The translations under genes were made by a program, and so were the position numbers. Below, in pieces: positions 37,581-46,428 of a DNA stretch of 56,772 nucleotides; position 1 is the first letter of the stretch, and each line of letters starts with the position of its first letter. The stretch is from a virus. The notes beneath the pieces are model-generated. The model made no database searches. It had not been told where the DNA came from and worked only from the letters and a program-made list of their open reading frames with translations. The stretch is from IMG/VR virus record IMGVR_UViG_3300018432_000006, positions 1 to 56,772 of that record. One strand, written 5' to 3'.

Positions 37581-37604
37581 CCGGGTTCCATAACTATGCA
37601 TACG

Positions 37605-37619
37605 GATGGTCATACCATC
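37605..37619. promoter_or_regulatory. Inverted repeat before the head operon
   Basis: GATGGT-CAT-ACCATC lies six bases before the start codon at 37625, after the AT-rich stretch CATAACTATGCATACGG. A promoter and operator for the head genes are plausible here. Confidence 0.45.
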
Positions 37620-37624
37620 GCGAC

Positions 37625-38023
37625 ATGCGCTCAACGCCCATCGGAACCCGCCGGCCCGCATACTCTCGCGACGTCCCACGCCGCAAGCCTCTTCGTCCCG
37701 AACCCACCCCGCTCCGGACGCCGGCGGACCTGTACCCCGTCGACGTCCGCAGCAGCATCGGACCCCGGGGCACGTACGACCGCTTCGCACGCATGGTCAT
37801 CACTGACGAGTTCATCTACATCGCGTCCTCCCGGAACAAGGGGAAGAAGCTCGACAAGGTCACCAGGTACCCGCGTCCGGCCGGCGAGCCGGTGCAGACC
37901 GCCGCGAAGCGCGGCAACTGGGGGCCGTTCTCCTGGTCCGGCTGTGGGTGCGGGAACTCGTGGGGCATCCACACCCGGGCCAAGCTCATCGACATTGGCA
38001 ACGCTTCGGCAGCGGACGCGTAA
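37625..38023 (+). CDS. Hypothetical protein, 132 aa
   Basis: ATG at 37625, with no strong ribosome-binding site, possibly leaderless. A basic N-terminal half (RRPAYSRDVPRRKPLRPEP) and an end with GCGCGNSWG. It starts the head operon just before the portal gene. No family recognised. Confidence 0.7.
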   Translation: MRSTPIGTRRPAYSRDVPRRKPLRPEPTPLRTPADLYPVDVRSSIGPRGTYDRFARMVITDEFIYIASSRNKGKKLDKVTRYPRPAGEPVQTAAKRGNWGPFSWSGCGCGNSWGIHTRAKLIDIGNASAADA

Positions 38024-38031
38024 GGCACGTC

Positions 38032-40056
38032 ATGGGACTGTTCCGAAACGCTGACGAGCCGATCACGGCGGCAACGGTCCGCTCGTTCGACCGCATCCCG
38101 AACCACGCGCAGACGAGCCTGATCGACACGGACCTGTGGCACCTGTACCGGTGTGTCCCGGAGATCCACTACGCAGTGAACCAGCAGGCCCGGCTCGTCG
38201 GACGCCTCGACTGGCGCATCAGCATCGATGGCACCGAAGTTGACGACTCCGAAGAGGTCATGCGGCAGGCGTTCGGCAGCGACCTGCGGGGCATCGCAAC
38301 ATACGGCGCGATCCATCTTCAGGTGGCGGGGCAGTTCTACCTGATCCGCACGCCGACGTCGCAGCGAGGTAAGCCCCGGTGGCGCATCATCCGCTCGCCG
38401 CTCCCCCACGATCAGAAGAAGGTCGCGGAGGCCGCGAACGCCGTCGTTCAGGTGGTCGTCGAGGACCCGGCGCTAGACGAGCGTGCTGACTCCCCCGTGA
38501 TGGCGGTGAAGGACATCGCCACCGAACTCATCCTGACGCGCGCGCAGGCTCGCGCCACGGCGAGAAACCGCACCGCGCAGCTCATGACCGTCATCTACCC
38601 GAAGGAAGGCGCCGGCCCGAACCCGGCGGAGTTCGAGCGGAAGATAGCGAAGGTCATGACGGACCCGCTGACCGACGAAAAGTCCGGGTCGGTCGCGGTG
38701 CCGAACCTCATTGCGTGGCCGTACCAGTACATCGACGGGTGGAAGACACTCGACTTCACCGGCCCCATTGACGAGCGTCTACACGAGCGCGTCGACCGGC
38801 TGATCAGGCAGCTCGCCGTCGGGCTCGACATCACGCCGTCGCTGCTGCTGGGCCTGGAAGACTCCACCCACTGGACCGCCTGGGCGTCGCAAGAGGACAA
38901 CTGGCTGGGGCACGTCGAGCCGCTGGCCGCGCCCATCGGGCAGGCCATGGCTGCGGCGATCGCGATGCTCACCGGCGCCGACGTCGACGCCATCGAGATC
39001 ACCCCGGACCCGTCCCCGCTGCTGAAGCGGCGTCCGGCGATCGCTGACGTACTCGCCGCGTGGGAAGCGGGACTCATCTCCGACGAGTGGGCGCGCGAAC
39101 AGCTCGGAGCGCCGGACACAGAGGCCGGCCCTGGGCGGCAGCAGATCGAGGCCGGCCCGCAGCAGGAACAGGAAGCGGTGGGCGAACCAGTCATCGAGGC
39201 GTCGGAGCAGCGGCAGATCACGCAGTCAACGACGCCCACCGCCGCGGCGGTCGGCGCGCAGGGTGTCGACATCGACGGCCGGCGCCTCGCGGAGATCGAC
39301 GAGCAGGCGTACGCGTCGTTCACGGATCTCGTGCAGGACATCGCTGACCGGGTGCTCGAAAAGCTCGGTGCCCGGGTGCGGTCACTGTTGCAGGGCAGGC
39401 CAGGGGAAGCACCGCCCCGCGACATGTCGAACATCGAGGTAGCGCGCACCTACGCCGGTGAGATCCCGAACGCCGACGCGACGCTGAACCAGACCGTGCA
39501 GGAAGCTCTCGTGCGGGTGCTGCGGATCATCACTCGGGCGCAGGGCCGTGTCCGGGCCATGGGTGTCGACATTTCGACGTCGACGGCGGAGGATCCGCGG
39601 GTGATCGGCGCCGGTGAGGCGTTCCTTGCCGCGGTGGTGGCGACCGTCGCGGCGATACGCGGGGGCGGCACGGGCATCGCGGAAGCGAGCATGGCCGCCC
39701 GGCAGATCGCGACCATCGCGGGCGGAGGTGAGGCGTCGGATTTTGGGGGGGCCGTCAGCGGGATAGCGCTGGCGGCGACGACGATGGCAGTGATCCGGCG
39801 TGACCATGGGCTTGTTCCGGAGACAGGCCCGGACGGCAGCACCCGGTACCGGTGGCTGCACCTGTACGAAGGGCTGAACCCGCACCCGGTGCACCTGTCC
39901 CTGAAAGACGCGCTGGTCGACCAGATCCCGGTGTTCGCCGGCGGGTACCTCGCGTTCCCCGGGGATCATGCTGGGTGTGAGTGCATCGCGGTGCCGGCGG
40001 AGCTGGTGCGCGTCCGCACGGGGTACTCCCAGCTTCAACCAACCGGCGGAGGGTGA
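38032..40056 (+). CDS. Portal protein fused to a MuF-like domain, 674 aa
   Basis: Residues 1-370 carry the phage portal pattern (DLWHLYRCVPEIHYAVNQQA ... QLAVGLDITPSLLLGLEDST, LTRAQARATARNR). Residues 420-674 are helical and end in HPVHLSLKDAL ... FPGDHAGCECIAV, the Cys-containing end of MuF/head-morphogenesis proteins. Portal and MuF are usually separate genes, so this is a fusion, as in a number of actinophages. The portal forms the DNA entry ring of the head. Confidence 0.92.
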   Translation: MGLFRNADEPITAATVRSFDRIPNHAQTSLIDTDLWHLYRCVPEIHYAVNQQARLVGRLDWRISIDGTEVDDSEEVMRQAFGSDLRGIATYGAIHLQVAGQFYLIRTPTSQRGKPRWRIIRSPLPHDQKKVAEAANAVVQVVVEDPALDERADSPVMAVKDIATELILTRAQARATARNRTAQLMTVIYPKEGAGPNPAEFERKIAKVMTDPLTDEKSGSVAVPNLIAWPYQYIDGWKTLDFTGPIDERLHERVDRLIRQLAVGLDITPSLLLGLEDSTHWTAWASQEDNWLGHVEPLAAPIGQAMAAAIAMLTGADVDAIEITPDPSPLLKRRPAIADVLAAWEAGLISDEWAREQLGAPDTEAGPGRQQIEAGPQQEQEAVGEPVIEASEQRQITQSTTPTAAAVGAQGVDIDGRRLAEIDEQAYASFTDLVQDIADRVLEKLGARVRSLLQGRPGEAPPRDMSNIEVARTYAGEIPNADATLNQTVQEALVRVLRIITRAQGRVRAMGVDISTSTAEDPRVIGAGEAFLAAVVATVAAIRGGGTGIAEASMAARQIATIAGGGEASDFGGAVSGIALAATTMAVIRRDHGLVPETGPDGSTRYRWLHLYEGLNPHPVHLSLKDALVDQIPVFAGGYLAFPGDHAGCECIAVPAELVRVRTGYSQLQPTGGG

Positions 40057-40060
40057 CGAC

Positions 40061-40216
40061 GTGAACGATGCACTGGCGAACTTCAAGCTGTCGAAGATCC
40101 GGCAGGGGCTCGACGAGGCGCGATCCGCTGCGGTGGTCGCGTCGGAGGACCCGCCGGCCGCGAAGGACGACACGGGGGCTCCCCCGGTCGGTGACCCGGG
40201 AAAGGACGACGACTGA
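40061..40216 (+). CDS. Small acidic protein, 51 aa
   Basis: GTG start after GGAGGGTGACGAC. A helix (LANFKLSKIRQGLDEARSAA) and an acidic Pro-rich tail. It overlaps the protease gene by one base. Function unknown; possibly a scaffold-associated peptide. Confidence 0.68.
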   Translation: MNDALANFKLSKIRQGLDEARSAAVVASEDPPAAKDDTGAPPVGDPGKDDD

Positions 40217-40920
40217 TGGATCCCCTGACGAGGTATGGCGCGCTGAAGCTCGCACAGCGCGTCGGCGCGCGCCTACGTGGCGACAGTGGCTGCGACACCT
40301 GCCCGACGGTGCTGACGGCGCCCGACGGCGTCGTGGTGACAGACAAGCCCATCGCCGCGGCGGCGACCACCGTCGCGCAGGCCGTCGTGTTCCCCGCGGA
40401 GCACTTCAAGAAGTGGGAGCCGCGCGGCAAGGCCATGGAACCGCTGACGTTCCACCCTGACGGCAGCATCACCGGGCACATCGCGGGGCAGGGGTGCTTC
40501 CGCGACGGGAACATGACCCGGTGCGAGCGGTACCAGCCTGACCCCGACCCGAAGCTGTCCAACTTCCACACGTGGACCACGACGCTCGACACCGGCGAGG
40601 TCATCCGCACGGGCGTCCTGACGGCGAGCGGGAAACATGCGGACCTGTACGCCGGGATGACGGCGTCGGACGTGCGCCGGATCCATGAGGACACGTCCAC
40701 CGTGATCGCGCGGGTGCGTGCGTGGGAGGACGGCAACGGGCGTCTCGCGGTGGCCGGTAGCATCATCCCGACCATCGACCCGGGGTCACTCTCACAGGCC
40801 GCAGGGGCGCCGGTGAGCATCGAGCAGATTCCTACGTTCGAGACCAACGGTCGGAACACGCTGGTATCCGCGCACATGGTTGTGCACCCGGCGTGGCCAG
40901 TGCTGGAGACCGCTTCGTGA
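40216..40920 (+). CDS. Capsid maturation protease, 234 aa
   Basis: TGATG overlap. The order ITGHIAGQGCFRDG, CERYQPDPDPKLSNFHTW, GKHADLYAGMTASDVRRIHE and VRAWEDGNGRLAVAGSIIP matches the head maturation protease family of actinophages, which trims the scaffold part of the capsid protein. Position between portal and capsid agrees. Catalytic residues are likely His and Ser/Thr in these blocks but cannot be fixed here. Confidence 0.87.
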   Translation: MDPLTRYGALKLAQRVGARLRGDSGCDTCPTVLTAPDGVVVTDKPIAAAATTVAQAVVFPAEHFKKWEPRGKAMEPLTFHPDGSITGHIAGQGCFRDGNMTRCERYQPDPDPKLSNFHTWTTTLDTGEVIRTGVLTASGKHADLYAGMTASDVRRIHEDTSTVIARVRAWEDGNGRLAVAGSIIPTIDPGSLSQAAGAPVSIEQIPTFETNGRNTLVSAHMVVHPAWPVLETAS

Positions 40921-41840
40921 GAGTCGCCGTCTTCGTGCAGGGGTTCGCGTACGGGCGCGGGCGGGCCACCACTGTTGTCGAGCTGGTGGCGCCGCTCGCG
41001 CGCCGTGGTCACGAAGTCGACGTGTTCGTGCCATCGCCCCGGTTCGTGCAGCCCGTCGACGCGCCGCTGACCATCCAGCCATTGGGACAGTTCCGTTCCG
41101 ACACGCGATACGACGTCGTGCTGTACAACTCCGGGCTACCGTCCGGAACGCTGGGGCTCATCAACCGTGCCAAGGCGAAGCGGCTGATGTTCCAGCACAG
41201 CTACCAGACCAACGACCCGGGCCTGCGCCTAGCGGACATGGTCTGGTACCCGTCGAACGCGTGCGCCGCCGTCGACAAGGGCAGCCGGTACCGCAAGATC
41301 GTCGTGCCCCCGCCCATCGACCCGGACCGGTACCGCACGAAGCCCGGCAGCAAGGTCGGGCTGTCGCTGTCCTCGCCGTGGAAGGGCGGCGCCGTCGTCG
41401 CGGCGGTCGCGCGGTCGCTGCCGCAACACCGGTTCCTGGTGGTGAAGGACGGGCGCGGCAACGGCGTCAGCCTGTTCAAGGGGCTGCCGAACGTCGAGCT
41501 GGCGGAGTTCATGGACCCGCGCGAGTTCTACGCGCAGTGCAAGGTCCAGGTGTTCCCGTCACGGTCGGAGTCGTACGGGCGTGTCGGCGTCGAGGGGGCC
41601 GTGTCCGGGATCCCGCTGATCGCGTCGAACGACCCCGGGATCAGGGAGGCCATGGGCGGTCACGGCATCTACGTGGCTCGCGGTGACATCCCCCGGTGGA
41701 CGCGCACCGTCAACCAGCTCATGACTGACCGGAAGGCGTGGAAGGCCGCGAGCGCCGACGTGTCGAAGCGCGCTGCGGCGATCGCGTACCAGCGTGACCA
41801 GCTCGCGTTCGTGCGGCACGTCGAGACCCTGGTGCAGTGA
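40917..41840 (+). CDS. GT4-type glycosyltransferase, 307 aa
   Basis: GTG start in GTGA overlap with the protease gene. A GT-B fold: N-terminal VAVFVQGFAYGRGRATTVVE with EVDVFVPSP, and C-terminal VFPSRSESYGRVGVEGAVSG with E-x7-E spacing typical of GT4 enzymes that use nucleotide sugars. The gene sits inside the head operon, between protease and capsid, which suggests glycosylation of a virion protein or late alteration of host glycans. Confidence 0.9.
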   Translation: MRVAVFVQGFAYGRGRATTVVELVAPLARRGHEVDVFVPSPRFVQPVDAPLTIQPLGQFRSDTRYDVVLYNSGLPSGTLGLINRAKAKRLMFQHSYQTNDPGLRLADMVWYPSNACAAVDKGSRYRKIVVPPPIDPDRYRTKPGSKVGLSLSSPWKGGAVVAAVARSLPQHRFLVVKDGRGNGVSLFKGLPNVELAEFMDPREFYAQCKVQVFPSRSESYGRVGVEGAVSGIPLIASNDPGIREAMGGHGIYVARGDIPRWTRTVNQLMTDRKAWKAASADVSKRAAAIAYQRDQLAFVRHVETLVQ

Positions 41841-41849
41841 CGTCCGGCG

Positions 41850-41877
41850 CCCCGCGGGACTCCAGATGCCCGCGGGG
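41850..41877 (+). terminator. Hairpin before the capsid gene
   Basis: CCCCGCGGG (41850-41858) pairs with CCCGCGGGG (41869-41877), just after the glycosyltransferase stop. It may reduce read-through ahead of the capsid promoter. Confidence 0.65.
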
Positions 41878-41880
41878 TAC

Positions 41881-41909
41881 CGGACACCCGGGAGCCTAAG
41901 GGCTACTAT
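41881..41909 (+). promoter_or_regulatory. Candidate capsid promoter
   Basis: CGGACA (41881-41886), 17-base spacer, TACTAT (41904-41909), 67 bases before the capsid start. No GTCAGAAC element, as expected for a late promoter. Confidence 0.5.
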
Positions 41910-41975
41910 CCGGGTAGGCGACTGTCTGTCAGGCAGGCCACGTGACCATTCCGTGCCCTGTCGAAAGGAACAGAC

Positions 41976-43700
41976 ATGGCTAAGCCCGATCCGCTCAAGA
42001 TCCTCGCCGCGCTCGACGGCGACGAGAAGCCCACCACCGCAGATCTCACGGCCGCGCAGGCAGAGCTGAAGGACGCTCTTGACGCTGCGACGAAGGCCGA
42101 CACGCCGGACATCGAGCTGGCGAAGGAGCTGCACGCCGGCGTTCAGGCCATCGCGAAGGAACTGGCCAAGCGCGACGAGGACGACGCGAAGGCCCGCGAA
42201 GAGCTGAAGGCTCTGCGCACCGGCATCTTCGACGACGACGACGCGCAGGCAGCAGCCGACGCTGCAGCCGCAGCGGACGCCAAGGGCGGCGACTCGACGG
42301 CGCCCGGCGCTCCGAAGGACGGCGAGCCGGCACCCACCGGCGAGCAGGTCGCGGAGCCCGTGGCCGCATCTACCGGTTCGTCCATCGTGGCCCGCATCAA
42401 GGCTATGGCGAAGGACCGTGTCCCGGAGGCGGCGGCCCCCGTCGCGAAGCGCGGCATCCGGCACAAGGGTGTCGGCGTCGCGTCGAACTTCGAGCTTGAC
42501 CGCGGCGACTTCGGAGAGCTGGGCGCGCTGTTCTCGACGCACGCCAAGCAGATCATGAACCCAGGCAACCCGGGTCACCTGTTCCGGCTGAACCGCGAGT
42601 TCGACGAGTCCCGGCAGCTCGGGTTCAACGTCGATCTCAACAACCAGCGCATGCTGTCCTGGTTCGGCGCCGGGCAGGGGCAGCAGACGCCTCTCGCCGC
42701 CGCGTGTGGGCTCTGTGGCCCCGGCGACGTCGACCACACCCACCCCGTGTGCTCGGAGGAAGGGCGTCCGATTCGTGACGCTCTGCCGCAGTTCCAGGCG
42801 ACCAGGGGAAAGATCACTTTTGCCCCGGCAATGAGCATCGGTGACCTGTCCCAGAACGTGTCCATCTGGACCCTGGAAGACGACATGGCTGCGTGTGCCG
42901 CCGACTCCCCGGAGTCCCCCGGCGTCTCGCCCACGAAGCCCTGCCCGCCGATCCTCTGCCCCGAAGAGCTGACCTGCGCCACGGACGCCGTCGTGCGCTG
43001 TGTCACGGTCGGCAACTTCCAGGCGCAGTTCAGCCCGGAGTTCTGGGCTTCGTCGCTCGCGCTGCTCATGGCGGAGTTCGACCGCGTCGCAGAACAGAAG
43101 ATCATCGAGGAGATCCACGCCGCCAGCGTGAACCTCGGCGTGGTCGACGGCTGCAACACGCTCGCGTCGTTCCTCACCGGCATCAACAGCATCGTCGCGG
43201 CGGACCGCTCCGCGCAGCGCAACATGAGCCGGCGCTACCGGGTCATCGCGGACGCGTACATCCGTGACTACCTGCGTAACCAGGTCATTACGAACCTGGG
43301 CGTGGCGAACAACTTCACCGCGCTTCAGCTCGCAGACGCCACCATCAACGCGTGGCTCAACGACGTCGGCGTCACCCCGGTGTGGACCTACGACGGCACG
43401 TTCGACGGCGAGCAGCACCGCATCCTGCTGCCGGGTGAGACGCCGGCCGACGCCGGCGTGTACATCCAGCCGGAAGACGCGTTCGTGTTCCTCGACGGCG
43501 GCACGCTCGACCTGGGCACCGACATTCACGACTCGATGCTGAACGCCACGAACGACCGCCAGGCATTCGCGGAGAGCTTCGAGAAGACGTGCTTCCGCGG
43601 CTGCTCGGCGTACTACTTCGAGATCCCGGTTGCCTCCGGCTGCGGCTGCGGCAACGTGCAGTGCACCAGCGACAGCCCCGCGCTCGACCTGGTCGGCTGA
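41976..43700 (+). CDS. Major capsid protein with N-terminal scaffold, 574 aa
   Basis: Residues 1-150 are charged and helical (AELKDALDAATKADTPDIEL), as in a built-in scaffold domain removed by the protease. The rest (FSPEFWASSLALLMAEFDRV ... NMSRRYRVIADAYIRDYL) matches an HK97-fold coat protein of the actinophage type. It has 14 cysteines, many in a loop with SPESPGVSPTKPC and in the tail (GCGCGNVQC). AAAGGAACAGAC precedes the ATG. Confidence 0.9.
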   Translation: MAKPDPLKILAALDGDEKPTTADLTAAQAELKDALDAATKADTPDIELAKELHAGVQAIAKELAKRDEDDAKAREELKALRTGIFDDDDAQAAADAAAAADAKGGDSTAPGAPKDGEPAPTGEQVAEPVAASTGSSIVARIKAMAKDRVPEAAAPVAKRGIRHKGVGVASNFELDRGDFGELGALFSTHAKQIMNPGNPGHLFRLNREFDESRQLGFNVDLNNQRMLSWFGAGQGQQTPLAAACGLCGPGDVDHTHPVCSEEGRPIRDALPQFQATRGKITFAPAMSIGDLSQNVSIWTLEDDMAACAADSPESPGVSPTKPCPPILCPEELTCATDAVVRCVTVGNFQAQFSPEFWASSLALLMAEFDRVAEQKIIEEIHAASVNLGVVDGCNTLASFLTGINSIVAADRSAQRNMSRRYRVIADAYIRDYLRNQVITNLGVANNFTALQLADATINAWLNDVGVTPVWTYDGTFDGEQHRILLPGETPADAGVYIQPEDAFVFLDGGTLDLGTDIHDSMLNATNDRQAFAESFEKTCFRGCSAYYFEIPVASGCGCGNVQCTSDSPALDLVG

Positions 43701-43733
43701 CCCACCACCCCTACCGCTGAAGGGTGGTGAGCA

Positions 43734-44669
43734 ATGGCAATCCCCATCCCGGTCGAGCTTGACCGGTGTGACTCCGCGCCAGCGGGCGGGTTCCTCACGG
43801 AATCCTGCCCGCTGCCGGAGGGCTGGGAGCGGGGTATCTCGTTCCAGGACACGGCGTGTCTCACGCCTACCGTCATGGGCGAGTGCCCGGCGTGCGACGT
43901 CCCGGGCCTGAAGGACGCGCAGACGGCCGGCACGGAGACGTTCCGGCCCGTCTCGCTGATTCAGGCTGTCGAGTGCTCGACGTTCGGTGGGATCGATGTG
44001 GCCGCTGTCGCGCGGGAAGGTCTCGACGCGACGGCCGGCTATGCGCTCGCGCGGGAGCTGCTGACCGGCGAGGCCGCTCGCCGTGACGCGAACCCCCGCG
44101 CGCAGGGTGACCAGTCGAACCCGTCGTTGCAGACGCATGCCGTCGATCTCGGTACCGCGTTCACGGACATCATCAGCGCCGTCGGGTGCCTGGAACAGGC
44201 CATGGCGGACACCACGGCCGGACGGCGGGGCGTGATCCTGGTGGGCCCGCAGCTCGCGTTGGAGATGTGGCCGTTCCTGGTGCGCACCGGTGACGGTCTC
44301 TTCACGATCACGGGTACGCGGGTCATCGTCGACGGCGGGTTCGACGGCCGGCCCCCGCTCGACTCGCCGGCGGACGAGTCACCTGGCGACCCGTGCCTGC
44401 CCTGGAACACGACCGGTGGCCCCGCTGCCGGTGACGAGCTGTACATCTACGCGACGGCGTCGGTGTGGGCCGGTGTCCGCTCACCGGGCCGGACGCTCGG
44501 TGACATCGACCGGGCGAACAACACGTCGACCGCTCGTGACGAGCGGCCGGCGCTCGCGGTGTTCTCGCCGTGCGCCACGTTCGCGGTCGGGTCGAGCATC
44601 CCCGCTGCGTGCAGCTCGCGCAGCAACGTCACGGACCCTCCGTCGCCTATCCAGCCCCTCGACGCGTAG
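43734..44669 (+). CDS. Capsid-associated structural protein, 311 aa
   Basis: GGTGAGCA precedes the ATG, 34 bases after the capsid stop. The middle (FRPVSLIQAVECSTFGGIDV ... RGVILVGPQLALEMWPFLVR) looks like part of a coat-like alpha/beta fold, possibly related to encapsulin or the capsid itself. It holds Cys pairs (GECPAC) and a DSPADESPGDPC segment. Second most plausible role: a tail or decoration protein. Confidence 0.65.
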   Translation: MAIPIPVELDRCDSAPAGGFLTESCPLPEGWERGISFQDTACLTPTVMGECPACDVPGLKDAQTAGTETFRPVSLIQAVECSTFGGIDVAAVAREGLDATAGYALARELLTGEAARRDANPRAQGDQSNPSLQTHAVDLGTAFTDIISAVGCLEQAMADTTAGRRGVILVGPQLALEMWPFLVRTGDGLFTITGTRVIVDGGFDGRPPLDSPADESPGDPCLPWNTTGGPAAGDELYIYATASVWAGVRSPGRTLGDIDRANNTSTARDERPALAVFSPCATFAVGSSIPAACSSRSNVTDPPSPIQPLDA

Positions 44670-44681
44670 AAAGGAACGCGC

Positions 44682-45458
44682 ATGCCACAGCAGTGTTTCA
44701 AGCCCTTCCGGGCACAGTCTCTGCGTGTCACCGAACTCGACGACTGCTGCACGCCCCCGCCCCCGGAGGACTCCCCGGAGTCGCCCGCCGGCCTCCCGTG
44801 CAGCATCGCCGTGACGGACTCGTTCACGCTGGTCAGCGCCGAAGCCCAGGTCGACGAGGGTGAATCGATCCTCGAACGGAAGGCGAACGGCGACATCTGC
44901 ATCAACGAGCGGGACCCGTCCGTTCTGGAAGGGTTCAACGTCTCGATCACGCTGTGCCAGGTGGACCCGTGGTTCATCAGCAAGCTGACCGGGTGGCCCA
45001 TCGTCATGGACCAGGCGTGCAACGCCGTCGGTATCGACGTCATGGACGGCATCAACACGAACCAGGTGGCGCTGGAGATGTGGACCGGCGTGGCCGGCAT
45101 CGACTGCGGCGCCGGCGCCCGGTACGGGTACGCGCTGTTCCCGTGCATCGAGAACTGGCAGCTGGACGGAGAGATCGAGTGGGGTGGGTCGGACACCATC
45201 TGGTCGATCACCCTGGCCGGTTTCGCGAAGGGTGCTCACGCGTGGGGCCGTGGGCCGTACAACGACGTTCAGCAGAGCGTCGACGGGCGGCTGGTCGACC
45301 CGATGCGGCCCGGGGCCATCATGCGGAAGATGGCCACCGACGTCCCGCCGCCGTCGTACATCTCGACGTGTCAGGACTGCCTGCCGCCGACGGCGGAGTA
45401 CGGGTACGTCGGGCTGTCGGACATCTCGCTGCCTGACCCCTGCCTCGTGCCGGCGTGA
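44682..45458 (+). CDS. Probable major tail protein, 258 aa
   Basis: AAAGGAACGCGC precedes the ATG. The central part (LERKANGDICINERDPSVLE, GFNVSITLCQVDPWFISKLT, TIWSITLAGFAKGAHAWGRG) fits the tail-tube family of actinophages. A Cys- and Pro-rich insert (CCTPPPPEDSPESPAGLPC) lies near residue 25. It stands before the head-tail adaptor genes, which is not the usual order. Confidence 0.7.
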   Translation: MPQQCFKPFRAQSLRVTELDDCCTPPPPEDSPESPAGLPCSIAVTDSFTLVSAEAQVDEGESILERKANGDICINERDPSVLEGFNVSITLCQVDPWFISKLTGWPIVMDQACNAVGIDVMDGINTNQVALEMWTGVAGIDCGAGARYGYALFPCIENWQLDGEIEWGGSDTIWSITLAGFAKGAHAWGRGPYNDVQQSVDGRLVDPMRPGAIMRKMATDVPPPSYISTCQDCLPPTAEYGYVGLSDISLPDPCLVPA

Positions 45459-45473
45459 CGGTTGCGTCTGATC

Positions 45474-45514
45474 GTGGTGCGGCCCCTGGACAGCCTTCCC
45501 GGGGGTCGCACCAC
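45474..45514 (+). terminator. Hairpin after the tail protein gene
   Basis: GTGGTGCGGCCCC (45474-45486) pairs with GGGGTCGCACCAC (45502-45514) with one wobble. No T-run; it may set the expression level between the abundant tail protein and the adaptor. Confidence 0.65.
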
Positions 45515-45537
45515 TCACGTCGAGGGAGGTGCGCGCA

Positions 45538-46428
45538 TTGAGTGAACCGTCACCGGGATCACCCGGAGATGACTCGCCAGGCCGGTTCGTGTCGTGTGAT
45601 GACGCGTGCTGGCCGGCGCCGTACGTGTGCGACGACTGCTGCAACCTCGACATCGAGGGCATGGAACCGGCGCTGGTGAGGATGGCGGAGCGGTGGGCCG
45701 CGAACTACCTGCACAGGGCAACAGGGAGGATCTACGGCGGATGCCCGCGGACCTACCGGCCGTGCCGCGAGAACTGCGCGCCGGCCGCGAACTGCTGCGG
45801 TGGGTACTCCGGCGCCGGCGTGACGCGCCCGTACCGGCTCGCGAACTCCCTCGACTGGGTGAACGTGTCCTGCGGGCGGTGCAAGAGCGGGTGCCAGTGC
45901 ACGGAGGTCAGCGAGGTCTACCTGCCCGGCGTGTCGCAGGTGCTCAACGTCCGGCTCGACGGCGTCGACTACGACCCGTGCGGGATGGTCGCGGTGTACG
46001 ACAGCGAGCGCATCGTACGGACCGACGGCGGGCGGTGGCCCATCTGCCAAGAGCTGGGGAAGATCGACGGCCCCGGGACGTGGTCCATCACCGTGCTGGA
46101 AGGGAAGTGCCCGCCCGACGGCGTCGAGCTGATCACGGGCATCCTGATGTGCGAGTTCCTGAAGGCGTGCATGCGGAAGGACGACTGCCGGCTGCCGCGT
46201 CGTATCCAGACGATCACCCGGCAGGGGGTGACCATCGGGTTCAACGACCGGTTCGAGAACCTGGTGAACCTCCGCACCGGCATCTGGGAAATCGACGCGT
46301 GGATCGAGCAGGCGCGCTACGTCGGCGCCGCTACGCCGTCGATCATCAGCCCGGAGCTGGTGCAGCAGACGGAACTCACCTGGCCGCGCCCGGGGAACGA
46401 CTGCATGGGTTCGGCGGGTTCCTGGTGA
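45538..46428 (+). CDS. Head-to-tail adaptor-like protein, very Cys-rich, 296 aa
   Basis: TTG start chosen because GGGAGG lies 8-9 bases upstream; GTG at 45529 is in frame but overlaps that site. The central part (RWAANYLHRATGRIYGGCPR ... GTWSITVLEGKCPP) resembles the gp6-type adaptor ring. It has 21 cysteines, an extreme number, and begins SEPSPGSPGDDSPG. Cysteine density suggests disulfide or metal stabilisation of the neck. Confidence 0.75.
   Translation: MSEPSPGSPGDDSPGRFVSCDDACWPAPYVCDDCCNLDIEGMEPALVRMAERWAANYLHRATGRIYGGCPRTYRPCRENCAPAANCCGGYSGAGVTRPYRLANSLDWVNVSCGRCKSGCQCTEVSEVYLPGVSQVLNVRLDGVDYDPCGMVAVYDSERIVRTDGGRWPICQELGKIDGPGTWSITVLEGKCPPDGVELITGILMCEFLKACMRKDDCRLPRRIQTITRQGVTIGFNDRFENLVNLRTGIWEIDAWIEQARYVGAATPSIISPELVQQTELTWPRPGNDCMGSAGSW

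Noticed and set aside
41559-44138. 859-codon open frame on the minus strand
   Set aside because: Shadow of the glycosyltransferase, capsid and next gene; no domain or ribosome-binding site.
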